Below, piece by piece: positions 1 to 12,167 of a stretch of 64,000 nucleotides of DNA. The position numbers and the translations under genes are program-made. The DNA is taken from NCBI GenBank assembly GCA_964035545.1, contig OZ037771.1, positions 12,962,980 to 13,026,979 on the forward strand, given 5' to 3'. The notes beneath the pieces were generated by a model that was not told the DNA's origin, did not search any database, and was given only the letters and a program-made list of their open reading frames with translations. This DNA comes from Bugula neritina (taxonomy: Eukaryota > Bryozoa > Gymnolaemata > Cheilostomatida > Bugulidae). Positions within the stretch are counted from its first letter, which is position 1. The number at the start of each line of letters is the position of its first letter.

Positions 1-3000
1 TAATTATTTCTAAAGAGAGAATTTGTGTAATAATAGCATCAAGTCACTAGGGTTTATCTTATCTCTCACTTCCTGTAACTTTCCATAACAGATAAAAATC
101 AGAAAGAAATTATTTCACAAAATCCTGTGACTAATAACACTTCTACAATTGCTTTTGTAGCTTACTAACTATTTATCTACAATATTATATTAACATTATA
201 CTTACTATGTTTTATGTACAATATATTTACATTATACTTACTATTTATCTACAATATATTTACATTATACTTACTATTTATCTACATGACATAGTACCAT
301 CGACATGTGTTCCTTGATACATTTTAAACAGCACTTTTGACTCAAGTTTTTTGCATGACTATTTGAACAGAAATAATAAACGATATTGAAGATACTATAT
401 AAAAGTTTGGAGTTATCAGCACATAGTGGATGTGTTCTTGCAAGTTACGGTAGACTATGACAGCTTTGCTTGCTGGTATTTTGGAATATCTCATAAGTTA
501 TCTCACCATGAATGTTTTTTAAATCTATAGCTTTGCACCTCGAACTACTAGAGCAGTGGGTGGGGTGGGGAGAAAAAGTCCCCTCAATTTTCTTAGTTAG
601 AACATCAGAACGGAGTTGCATATTCAACAACTTCAGTTTCTGACCCTAAAACTAAACAATTCCTCATTTACTGCAAGATTCAGAGTCACGAGTGAGTAAA
701 GAGGGAAATAGCGCTGGTTCAGTTAGAATAAACAGTAGGTCCACAGCTCATGTTAATATTTCAAATTCTTCGTTTTGTTTATTGTTTATCAAAAGTAGCA
801 AAAACAGGAAATAGAATTTATATACATATGTTCCTGTCAGTCAATGTATTCAGTATATTTTTAGCCTGATTCAGCACAAAAACAAGATAAAAGAAATATA
901 GGTTTAGTAATTGTTGTTAACTTCATCATCTTTCATGTTACACTACTTGGGTTACTAGACAAGTGAGTTAGAAGAAATACCAGGAGAAAAACAGTGAGTC
1001 AAGGGTGGAGATGCTTCAGCAACAGTTAATATAACAGTCTGTTCCACATACCAACCAGTGTATTCAACTCTAATACAAATTACAACATGGACAGGCAACT
1101 ATGAAATGCAACTTTTCCAATTACATATACACGCAACATTGCTACAAATTGTTCACAATTACAGCTTTTGTTTCAGGCAATGTCTTCGACTTTTGATTAT
1201 AAATAGTTGATTTAAAAGCTCGCTACTTGCCCTCATGAGCAGACAATTTTAATGTGGCTCTCATACAATAAAATTCAATTTCTGCTAAAGATCATTATTC
1301 CTTATCCACAAGGTTTTCCGATCTCCGTTTACTCACTTCGCATGCATGAATGAATAACGCACTACTGAGTGTTACATTACTAAGTATTGCATTACTAGCT
1401 ATTGCATTACTAATTATTGCAATAACAATTAACAAATTACTGAATCACGCATTGCTATAAGCTCTACATTGCTGAGTTTCACAATAACTGAAATTGCAAC
1501 TACTATAGGCATATGGACTATAGGCTATGCACTATAGTATCATGGAGGGCTGGACAACTACTGTGTTTGGGTCCCACGACTCCCATGCAATGTAATTCCA
1601 TTTATGTGACATCATATTATGATAATATAAACTGCGGGGTTGCCTAAATATTACACTGTGTGGTATATATACTCATGATGTAAACTTGGCATGGCTAGCT
1701 ACAGGTTTACATTAAATTCTGTGAGAATGGAACAGAAATATACTGGCAGAAATTCTTTTGAGGAATCACCAATTGTTATTTGAAGTGAGATGCGTGTGGT
1801 TAGATCCAGAGTAGATTTCGTTTACACAGATTCCAGAATTACGAAAACTTAAAGTTTTGAGTTGAATAATTTTTTGTGATAGCTTCAACAAAAATTTGAT
1901 GTTTGACACACAAATGCCAGGTATTTTGTTGAAAGGAGTTAAAAATTGAATTAAAGGTGTCAAAGTTCAAGTAGTCAAGTGTTGACCATTGTCACCTTTG
2001 ACCTGAATACTACTGCTCCCCATAACAGTTACAAAATAAATACCAATTAGACCAAATCTTTTCAGGCATTAAATTTGCATTTGGTTATTTCAAATTAGGT
2101 CTCCTACCGACAAAAAGTGTTACATAATAAAAAGCTGACTCTAAGAGTGAGTAGACAGCATTAGCTAAGTACAGGCAGCAGTAGCCAAGTACAGGCAGCA
2201 GTAGCCAAGTACGTGCAGCAGTTCAAGGGTGTGGGCAGCCTGTGACTACCTGAAGCAGGTGCACCTGATACTACATAACATAATATATTACATTAGTAAG
2301 GTCATCAAGGGTTAAATTACCTCATATCAGGTTTTACTTTTTATAGATGACATCAAGCTACTCTACTCTTAGCTGGTGCAGATGCCGTATATTATAATTA
2401 TACTAAAGAATTTAAAATGCCAACTGCTGACTTAGAATAGATGTTTACACTGCTGACCTACTCTTACGCAGACATAACATATTTAGATCAGCACTTTCAA
2501 TGGCTTGTCTAAAAACAACTGTTTGGAACTTAGGGCTAGGGTTAGGAAGTTGTGAATGAGGCCTAGGGCTATTTGAGTTATTCGAAGGTTTACTACATGG
2601 GTGTGTGTTTGCCCAGAGCAGCTAGAACTTTCTATATATGTCACCACGGGTTTAGATATCTGTATGTAGCAACCATGAGCTATAACGTGTGCAAGTTTTA
2701 TACGTATATGTAGTATATGTGTGTTTGTAGTATATATGTGTGTATGCAGCAACCATTTGGTTTGCATGTAAATTTTCAAGCAGCAACTTGGCTTGCAACA
2801 TTTCTGTTGCTGTCCAAAGTTTATCCATGTAAGACAAATATTTACCAAATGCGGGATATTTCAGAGGGATTTTATTTAAATATTAACACGATATAACGTA
2901 AATTCTGTGCAACTAAGGAAGTGGTGAAGTTATTCAGCTACCTGGGAGATGACAATGTGCATTAACATCTACTCCTACTTCTCAACGCTACACTGACTTC

Positions 3001-4705
3001 TAGGCCTACGAACTTATATATATGTAGGCAAAGCACTGCCTTGATTTCAACAAATTTTTGCCAGACTAACACAAAATAGTACACAAAACACTCTAAATTT
3101 GTAGCAGAGAAATATAATTTATGGAAATCTAACTGACAAAATGACAGATTACATCAAGCTTAGTAACACTGAACTCTGCTGAAGACAATTGCGAGATAAT
3201 TTATTATTGTTAATGCTTACAAATGCTAACTTTCTATTAATAGTTTATCAACTAGATAGATCTACAACTAGTGAGTGGAGTTAATCACTAGAAGGCGGTT
3301 CTGGGGATAGATTAATATGTTTTGCTATGAGCTTACATTAGATAACTCTTCAACAATGTGTGCACATGGGGGCACCCTCAGGGAATAGTCACTGCAACAC
3401 ACCTTGGTCATATAACTCAACAATGCATACCATGGTTTGAGTCACCAGCTACTATGCAATAGCCATCGGCATCGAAAACTTAATGAATGCTGACTTGTGC
3501 AGCAGTGATGGTAGAATGTCACTTGAATTTTTGAGTTTTGCCAAATTGTTGATAAACAAACATGGAAATAGTAGCTGTGGTCTCAGATTTGATTTGATCA
3601 ACACTCTCTGATATCAAAGGACGAGAAAATAGCATGTGGGATCAGGTGTTTGGCCCCCAGTGATCTTCTTTGATTACAGAAGTAAATAGCAGAGAGTTTA
3701 TAGTCTAGAGCACATACTAAGGCTGACCGGAAATGTTTTGCTATATAAATGGAGGAAGTTATTTTATCCCATCTTCGGTAAGATTAGAGCTAAGAGAAGT
3801 TGTGCTATTTTGCTAGGGTGCATCAAATCGAGATTAATCAATTTTCTAAAAGCAAAATATCCAGAGAAGTCCAACTGCAGTATGTCAAACTCAATAAATT
3901 ATTATGAAGGAGTTTCAAAGGGACATAAAAATTATCAATCTAAAAAATGCTTTGATTTGAGTGCCTAGACTAAAGAAACAATAGTAACTAGAGACGGCTG
4001 GAAGTTATGCAATGCTGAAGTAAGGCTCGTTATTGTCAGGTGACAGTGCACTGAGTTGAGACAAGACAATGGAAACCAGGACAGCATGAAACGAGCTATT
4101 CGAGTGAGAGGCATCAGTTGAGGGGAGAACAAAGCTTAGTGCACTGAGTAGCAGCAGTAGCTGCAGTTAATGATAGTAATCATGTGCTCAGAGTTGAGTG
4201 ATTAACAAATGATTCCATTCAACTTCTGTTAAACAATTATAGTATCAAATTTGAAAAAAGAATGCACAGCTAATATCTAATGTCTTTCGAAACTATATGC
4301 AGGGTGCAGGGAAAGAGCTAAGCAGCCCTGATGATAACAATAATTAGAGAAATTTAAGAACTTAGGCAATCATTTTTGGCCGAATGGTGAATACTGCCAA
4401 ATTACTATGCATATGGTGATATTGCACTATTGATTTAACATGTAGGTATAACATATATGAATATAATTAATATATAACACATATATTTTAATAACAAGCA
4501 AGGATATGCCTGAAAATGGTTTCAACCTACACCCTTCCATGTTACTCAAATTAAGACTTTGAATTTACATAGCCTCAATTTCTACTTTCTACCATCAACT
4601 TTGTTGAGGATAAACTAACCTCTCCCCCACTTTAGACCTATCAATTAAATACAGAAGGCATTGCAGCAGAATTCAGCCCCACGTATGCCAAACACAATCA
4701 CATAC
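1..4705. other. Non-coding stretch left of the first minus-strand exon
   Basis: I see no exon that can be supported here. The open frames are short, AT-rich and lack paired splice signals. If the first exon at 5066-4706 belongs to a gene continuing leftwards, this is its first intron. A small tandem repeat lies at 2156-2225 (about 21-bp units containing cagcagtagccaagtac), and a degenerate ATTGCATTACTA-like run lies at about 1365-1480. Confidence 0.5.
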
Positions 4706-5066
4706 CTGCTAGTTTACGACTTCGATTCAGGCGACCTATTTTATCCAAAGTATTTCTTCCCATTCTGTGAACATGCTCACTAAATCCTCGCTTAATTCCT
4801 TTATTGGAGCTGACAAACGCCGCATAGCCACTAGAATTGGGTTGACTCGGATAATCAGGCTCTGCAGGAGCATCAGCGCTTGGTTCCAGGTTGTGTACAC
4901 TCCTTCTGAGCTTCTCATTTCGCTTTATTTTAGGGAATGTGTTGGTCCTTCGTAAACTGCTAAACCTGAAGAGAGATATCCGAGGAGAACGAGATGATGT
5001 CGCCTTAGTTGGAGTGTCTGTAGAACTCATTGTGTTTATGGTTGGATCCCCAGTTATCACAGTCAT
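4706..5066 (-). CDS. Ser/Arg-rich first coding exon of an unidentified gene (5' part only)
   Basis: The ATG at 5066 opens a 120-codon frame that ends at a good donor (GCAG|GTATGT, phase 1) at 4706. An in-frame stop lies 10 codons upstream of the ATG and there is no pyrimidine tract or convincing acceptor, so I read this as a first exon with its 5' UTR rather than an internal exon. The encoded segment is basic and Ser/Thr-rich at first (SLFRFSSLRRTNTFPKIKR), then acidic and Pro-rich, then basic again near the end (HRMGRNTLDKIGRLNRSRK). It looks like a disordered N terminus with several RRxxT/S kinase-type sites. I recognise no domain. The remainder would lie in the long stretch to the left or outside the window. 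It may be an alternative 5' exon of the same locus as the minus-strand exons at 9.8-23.6 kb, but phase and splice data here cannot prove that. Confidence 0.55.
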
Positions 5067-8000
5067 CTCCACCTTACCAACTCACTTTAAACGCTTTTCT
5101 GTTAAACCATTGTCGCACGTTTACCAAAAGTTGTTGAATATTCTGTTCAGTTTGTAGCAGCAGACAATAAAAACCTCACTGCATGTTTAAAAATGAAATA
5201 ATGTAGCTGAGAATCACCAACAGGGGAATCATTGGATTCAACCAATCATGAAGCAGCTCTTGTTATTCAAGTAATTTAATAATAAAACAGCTCAAGAAGG
5301 AACTAATTCCTAATAGATCTCCGGTAGTTCTCGTATCCTACAGGTTGGCATAGACTGAGAATATCAGGTATGTCTTCCCAAAGCTTTTTGACAGCTTTTT
5401 GCCATTCAAATATATGAATGTACTTCAAATCTACCTTCTAAACAAGTGAATGAATCCCTCACCGTGTCTCATAAAAGCTGCTACTAAAGGCAGTGACTGA
5501 TTGGCCAAAATCGCAGCATTATATAAGTATAGTGACTAAATATAGCGAATGATGCCAAGTGATGCTTTCCAGACAGAAATCATAAAGTAGATTTCTACAT
5601 CCCAGACAGTCTCTGGTTTATTGCACTGCACTCGCTGCTCACGTATTCAGAGTGATTTCACAACTCTGTAAATTCTTTTCTCTCATTCAGTTAAAAGGCA
5701 GAAATAAAGTCAGTCATTTAAATTTAATTACAGGCTTTATATTGGTTTTTGTTTCATCAGAATAATCTGCTGTATCACGTGATAAAATACAGATGTGGTG
5801 GTCATGAACATGAGAGCATTACTCTTAATTGTTGTAAGTTCTAGAATATAGCAAAGGATATTTATTTATTGGTAGCAGATGAGAGAATAATGTTTGTATT
5901 CCACTCCAACATGACACTACCAGATGCCAGTAAATGTGCAGATCTTATAGTGTGCATTTCTTGCATTGGTTTTATTAACTATTGCATCAGCTGGGAAGAT
6001 AACTCCTTAAAATCAAATATTCACCTACTTAAAATGCAACATCCAAAACAACAATTCAAGTTAAATCTCAAGACTTGTACTCTGTTTGCTGACTTGTGTA
6101 TATCTGAAGTAAGTACCAGTATACAAACGAGGTAAGTACCAGCATACAAACAGAGATCAGTAGTTTAATTAATACGCTATGTGTGAGCATAACACTTAGA
6201 CCTTCAAAACACCTTGTACACTGCTTTCCATCATTCTCATAAGGCAAAGTCATGGAAATGCAGTGATATGCACATGTTTTATACAATAATTAATGTTATG
6301 TCAGTATATGCACTGTCATGCATGATATTATATAATACATACATAAGATAAAAAGTAGCATCTGTGGTATTGATTTTTAGTATCAGTTTGCGAGTTGATT
6401 GTAGTCCCACGTGTATTATCTAGTGCTGTATTTGCTTAACTTCTGCACTAAAACACTGCCCTAACCTGTTTGTTGTAACTTCCTTTTAACTAAATTGTAT
6501 GGATGTTGAGCTTAACAATATTGATTTAGAGTTGCTTTCCCATGAGATAACTCACACCAAGAAAATAGAAAGAGTGCAAACCAAAAAATGATCAATAGAA
6601 AACTACATGTAGCTGCTAATAGCGAAACTTCTTTGAACTTATATAATGGAGAGATGGAGAACCCTCTTCCCTCCCCCTTCCAATTAGACAACTTCGACAT
6701 TGAAACTGAGGTTGTAAAAACACAGCTAACTTCTTACAGAAACTTATATCAAAGAGCATAACGTAAAAAATATTGGTACGTTGACCTACATACCTTTTGA
6801 CAAATCAGCTTTCATCTTACTACGTCACACCAAAAAGGAGTTCCAACACACCGAGATAATCTAATAATAGCTAAAACTCTCTCTGTCACACTAACAGTGA
6901 TTATTTCCAAGAGATACATATGACAAGCTGCAAGCACTGTGGAAACACAACTTATGTCAACCTCACAACGACAGCGACTAATATAAAGGCAGCAGTTTTT
7001 CCCAGGAGAGGCATCATAATAATGACACCAAAACAGTGACCTATTTAAAACCAGCAGACTAGATGGCGCAAAGGAAATACAACAACATACAGATCTCATC
7101 CTTCACGTATAGTCGAGAAACTATGAACTAAGCAATTATTGATCCTTGATGCTATTTTTGACTATAACCTTAATTCTTGCAACAGCAAACGCAATTATTT
7201 TGTATTATATATTGCAAATATTATAAATGTCAATTGATTTTTTTCAACAGGTTTTTCAATACTGAAAAAAATATTTTAAGGAGTTGTGTACCCAGAATAA
7301 GCATCTAGATATCACAATAGCCTGTGGTATAAGACAGAGCAGCTTCTCACATTCTACACAGGGTTTTATTTTCCACCTTCAAGAATTACAGGCTATTCTA
7401 TCTGTTGTATTGTAATAAGCAACTCAAAAAGTTCAGTTTTGGTATTTTTAGAAATTTTTAAAGAAAAAACAACCCGGAAAGTTCTATGTTAATGTCGTCT
7501 TTCTACCTACCGATTAGTGAGAGATTTGGAAGTAAATAGTGTTAAATAACTTACCCAAATCTTGTTTCTTTTTCAGTTGCAGGCCATTCTAAAATGAGAA
7601 GAGCATAAAGAGTGAACTTCATTATACAAACAATGGGAGCCAAATATGGACTGTGAAAACGCAAGTCAATGCAAAGTATTGCAAATTATATACATTACTC
7701 TGCAGAAGTTATGCAAGGTTAAAGTAAGATGGTGTGAAGCAGGTGATGGTCTGATGTGTAATTACAACATAATCATTATTATTTACTTTGTCACTGACTT
7801 TCTGGCTAAAAAATTGCTTACTAAGGCAAATTGTGAAAGAGACAAGAAAATAATTACAACACCTGCCAAATGGCTACCACTGTCCTTCAACAATATCAGC
7901 AAAAAATTAATTTTTCAAGCTTCCCTATAGAATGCAATAATGTTTGTTTATAATAGAGAGTTAGAGAGAAGATCCTATGGCATAAGTACATTTGTATGGA

Positions 8001-9786
8001 TCTACTTTTCTGCGGAATTGATCTCATATATGTAGTTGAAGTTTCAAGTTTAAATATGAATTAACAGAAACTTCTGGCTTCAAAAAATGTGTAAAGAAAG
8101 CAAATTTTGAAATTTATTTGAGGCTTGCATTATTACGTATTATATATCTATATGCCATAACATATTATATTAAGCATTAATTATTTACAATATTATGTTA
8201 ATACATATATCACACATCTATTGTTATTATATATTAAGGATATTAAATACTGAAATTCTTATATGCTATGAATATTTTTATTCTCTTACGATTAGAATAT
8301 TCTGCTATAGCTGGACTATTTTCTTTACTCACGAAGTTTTATAGCCACTATCCCTGTGAGAACCCCTGATGGAAAGGCTATTTGTTAAATTGGGCTAAGG
8401 ACTTATTCCCAAACCTCTTGGATTTTTCCCTTACTAAATGCTTTTAAAAGCAACAAAGATGTCTTCCACACCATTTCAGCTAATGTCAAGGTGTAGAACC
8501 TGCCATGTTGGTTAGGGAGCAGGCAATGGGGGGGGGGGGCTTAGTCTTAGAGGGGCACACTTAGATCATGATGATAGAGCAAGATTGAAAAGGAGCAATT
8601 AACAGAATTACCACTAAAATATAGTAAAAAGATTGATGTTAATACAGTGTCAATCTTCCCATTGTATTCCTAGAAAGGTTTTAGTGCAAACTTTTGACTT
8701 TACAACAGATGATGTTATTGTTTACACTGGAGGAGTTAATTCTAAACATGATTGTTGACAAAAGTGATATTGTGTAGCTATTAAATGTTGTCTGCATGAT
8801 TGTTCTTTGTATGGTAGAGACAGCAGTAGTCTGTAAGCTGCTAACAAAAACAACTGAAAAGAAATGAAAGAATGAATTCTATTCACAATCTGATACAGAG
8901 CTTAGGTTGTCTGTCTCCCTGATTGTCCATTATCATATCGTTTATCGTATCGTTTATCATATCATGTCTCAATTATCACTTTGGTTTCTTATCGGTTCAA
9001 ACGTCTTGACTGTAGCTGCATATCCTTTCCAAATTTTTTTCATAATTCTTACAGCCAAAAAAGGCAAGAGTTGAGATTTTAAATTTCTTTTAAGAAGACT
9101 ACTTTTTAAAATTCCAAAATTCAAAGACAGTAAACTTTCCATGCTACAAATATAGCAGCACGGAAAGGAGCAATGTTTTATTACCTGGATTCCACAAGTT
9201 TGCATTCACCTCATAGTCTATTTGATTTATAAAAATTTTCTCATCCAAAATAGAAACTACATTAAACATCTATAAAACTCAATGCACTAGTAACTTGCAT
9301 GGTTTTTATGCTAGATGAACTGAAAAGTTTGAATAAATGTAACGCGAATAGTGGAAATAGATCGAGAAAAAGCTGTCATACCAATCAATACCTCCAAAGC
9401 AGCCAGCTTCACCTGGCAAAGTTCATTATTCTTAAGAAATAATTCAGAATAAAAAATTATTTGAGTTCATTGCTCAACAAGATATCTGAACATCATTTAA
9501 AAATGGGACTTTGAGCTTTAATGCATTTAGAGGCCCAATTGAACTAATTGCTTTAGAATTTAGATGTTGTATAGCTCCACGTAATATGTAGAGCTATACA
9601 ACATTATATTATAACTATACTATATTAATCTATTTATAAGTTACATTAAAACAATTCAAGATAGTAGTTCAATAGAACCAAATGAGTGTTTATCTCTTCT
9701 GAAAACGTGAGGTATGTCTACCAAACAGTTGTGACAATGTTCTACAGAACTGCAGTAATAAGCAACGGGACGCACTGGTATCTCAC
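5067..9786. other. Intron/intergenic DNA, no supported exon
   Basis: The stretch is AT-rich with scattered short frames and no paired splice sites around any of them. It contains a SINE-tail fragment at 8326-8470, described separately, and a G homopolymer run near 8530. The 5' flank of the 5066 ATG exon lies at its left edge. Confidence 0.5.
8326..8470 (-). repeat. SINE fragment (3' body only)
   Basis: The segment carries the block ATAGCCACTATCCCTGTGAG followed by GGGCTAAGGACTTATTC and a diverged continuation. The same block occurs in the better preserved SINE at 36066-36272, and in opposite orientation at 24308-24395. The tRNA-like head is missing here, so this is a truncated copy. Confidence 0.6.
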
Positions 9787-9963
9787 CTTAGAATTCGACA
9801 CAACAATTGCAGCAGTTTGGAGTGAGGAATCTGAATCATTCATATTATAAATGATGTCGCAGTAGTATTTGCCTCTGTTTGTTAACGGGCACCACAGTTT
9901 AAACGCTTTCCATGTAGAAGAGAAACACAAGTCCAACGGCATGTGGTTATCCAGTTTATCCAT
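9787..9963 (-). CDS. Short first coding exon of an unidentified gene or isoform
   Basis: An ATG at 9963 opens 59 codons that end at a strong donor (TCTAAG|GTGAGA, phase 0) at 9787. The segment contains FSSTWKAFKLWCPLTN and GKYYCDIIYNMNDSD, a mix of aromatic and Cys residues that looks like the start of a folded domain rather than linker. The frame runs back to a TAG near 10045 without an acceptor in a usable phase. A short upstream ORF (ATG CAT ... TAA) precedes it. This is best read as a first exon with a promoter near 10.05-10.2 kb, where the local CpG content rises. The phase-0 donor matches the phase-0 donor at 12168, so both could splice to one common downstream exon, which would make this an alternative start. 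I do not recognise the protein. Confidence 0.5.
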
Positions 9964-10063
9964 GTCTCGGCAGACACTTCGTCGTCGTTTTGAAAATATC
10001 CAAAGAGCTGAAGAGTTTAACAAAAGTCTTCCTGACAACTATGCATCACCGAGAAAACGCTGA

Positions 10064-12167
10064 TGTCGTTTTTCGTCGTCACTATTAGTTTACTGTTCAT
10101 TGGGTTAAAGACAGTATAGTCACTGCTTGTTCCGGAACTTCCCGCTAATCTTAGAATGAGCAAGACCCTTCGTTCCACAGTAACAAAATACTTATAACTC
10201 TCGGCTCTCTAATCAGTGTACAGTCAGTGTACAGGCATGCTTTGTCGTTATATAATTCAAGTGCTTCTCAGATTGTGGTAAATAGAAGCTATGCATTTGA
10301 TCTCTCAGCTAATAGTGGTTGGATTGAACAGCTTGATATACAATACTGTTCACACAGATTAGACATACCTCCCACCTGGGTGCCAGCTTATAGCCAAACA
10401 CTGAGCAATAGAGGCAGTCCTTGTTGTGCACAGCTTAACTGTACACATTATAATATCTAGCTATTATTTATTCATCTAGTTAGGTTATGTTCTTCATATA
10501 TATCCATTCTTAATGGGAGGTGCTCTTAGGCATGTAGACAAACAGCTCTATTATGCTCTCTATTAATATCTACTGTCAAAACATGCAGAAGATTTCTATC
10601 TCTCAACTATCATTGCTTGTAGAGTGTAAGGTAGCTCACGGACTGTGTGTGGTTTTGCAGATCTACATGTTGCTGCAAGGGGTACCGTGCAGATGCAATA
10701 TGGTATAATTATAAACAAGGGGGGGGGGAAGGTGGGAATTTGAAAACTGAAAGTTTTAAATTGGTAAATTTGCCAGCCAATTTTCTAAACACTTTTTATT
10801 GCTATTACCTTACTGCATGGCCTAATAATATAGTTCAACTGATGTACAAAATTTTAGTAATTCTTCATTTGCTGCCCTTTTTTACTATTTTTTGACTAGG
10901 CTGACTGAAAAGTTTAAACTTGAAACTTTTAAGCCAACACACTGAATAAACTGCGTGCCATAGCAGCTAAAATAGCATGTGATGAAAGTCAGCTATAATT
11001 ACTGTTAGTGTTATAATCTCAAGGACATCAGAGTCGACTGGCAAGCCGTCAGCATTAACCAAAATTTATTTTACATTAAAGTTGTTTGAACACATATAAA
11101 ACCTTCAAACATTCTGTAGATGATAGCTAAGAGATATATGAATATTTTAATACTGCATAAATGAAGTGTGTCAAGGTTAATTTTCTTCCAGGCATCATTA
11201 AGAAGTTAACTCCATAATTTCGATACTCACATATCTTGGGCCTGTGCAGAGTAAGAAAATGCAGTGAAATTTTACAAAAAGTACTAAGATTTCCTCTAGA
11301 TCAAGTATGTATTAGGGGCGTAACATAGCAGAGCCCTGCCAAGACATAACTGGTAGATGTGACAGAAGCTATGGTAATTGAATTCGTTACTTTATGCTGT
11401 ATGTGACTTTGCACATGACCTTGTAGTTTCTTTGGCGCCAATTATAGAAGGCAGTTGACAGACTGATGCCAATTCATTAGCTTGAGTTTTCAATTTGAAT
11501 TATTTTGGGTATTAGACAAAAGTCAGCTAAGATTTGGGAGTTGCCCAACCACTAGCAGCATTTTCACACCTGTGTGCATGGCTAGAATTAGCGTGAAAGG
11601 TGATGTACACCAGAGCTGGAGATGAAAAATTTCCTGATTTACGTGAACAAGTAGAGGCTGTGTGATTAATGAGTGAGAAATGATGAAATTCTGCCCAAAA
11701 AATTGGTAGTATTGTGAGCTAATTTTCTGTCTGGAAAGTTTTTAAATAACCTTAATTTTAGTAGAAAACGTATAAAATATAAAAAAATACTTAAAAAAAA
11801 GATATTTTATGCTATCAATGTCAAATATACTACATAAAACTTATAAACTGAAAAATAAAAATTTGACAATACTTGAAAGCACTGTAAAGATAGAAACCAG
11901 ACGACTCCAAAACTCTGGTTTAAAATAAGAATTTTGATGGAAACTCTTACCCAATATCATTATAATTGATATAATATATTTAAAAAGAAAAAAAAATGCA
12001 AGAATTGAAATGACCACTTTGTTTGCAGTGCACAGTAACACCTTGTTATTTCTTTATTCCCATATTCTAAACTTTCTACTTGTTTTCTACGCTTTCTATA
12101 CGCAATCTATATTTTTTACAAGCATTAAAAAGCGGCAGATTCTATACAGGATACGTCTGCGACTCAC
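10064..12167. other. Non-coding stretch with one copy of dispersed repeat R2
   Basis: It holds the putative promoter side of the 9963 ATG exon, a poly-G run near 10720, and the R2 copy at 10928-11190. I see no supported exon. Confidence 0.5.
10928..11190 (+). repeat. Dispersed repeat R2, copy 1
   Basis: This matches 27716-27985 in the same orientation over about 250 bp with small indels. Shared anchors include GATGAAAGTCAGCTATAATT, TAGTGTTATAAT, TCTGTAGATGATAG and AGATATATGAATA. I find no terminal inverted repeats, poly-A tail or coding sequence, so the class is unknown. Confidence 0.7.

Noticed and set aside
5869-6135. 88-codon plus-strand ORF
   Set aside because: No domain, splice context or neighbour that would make it a gene.
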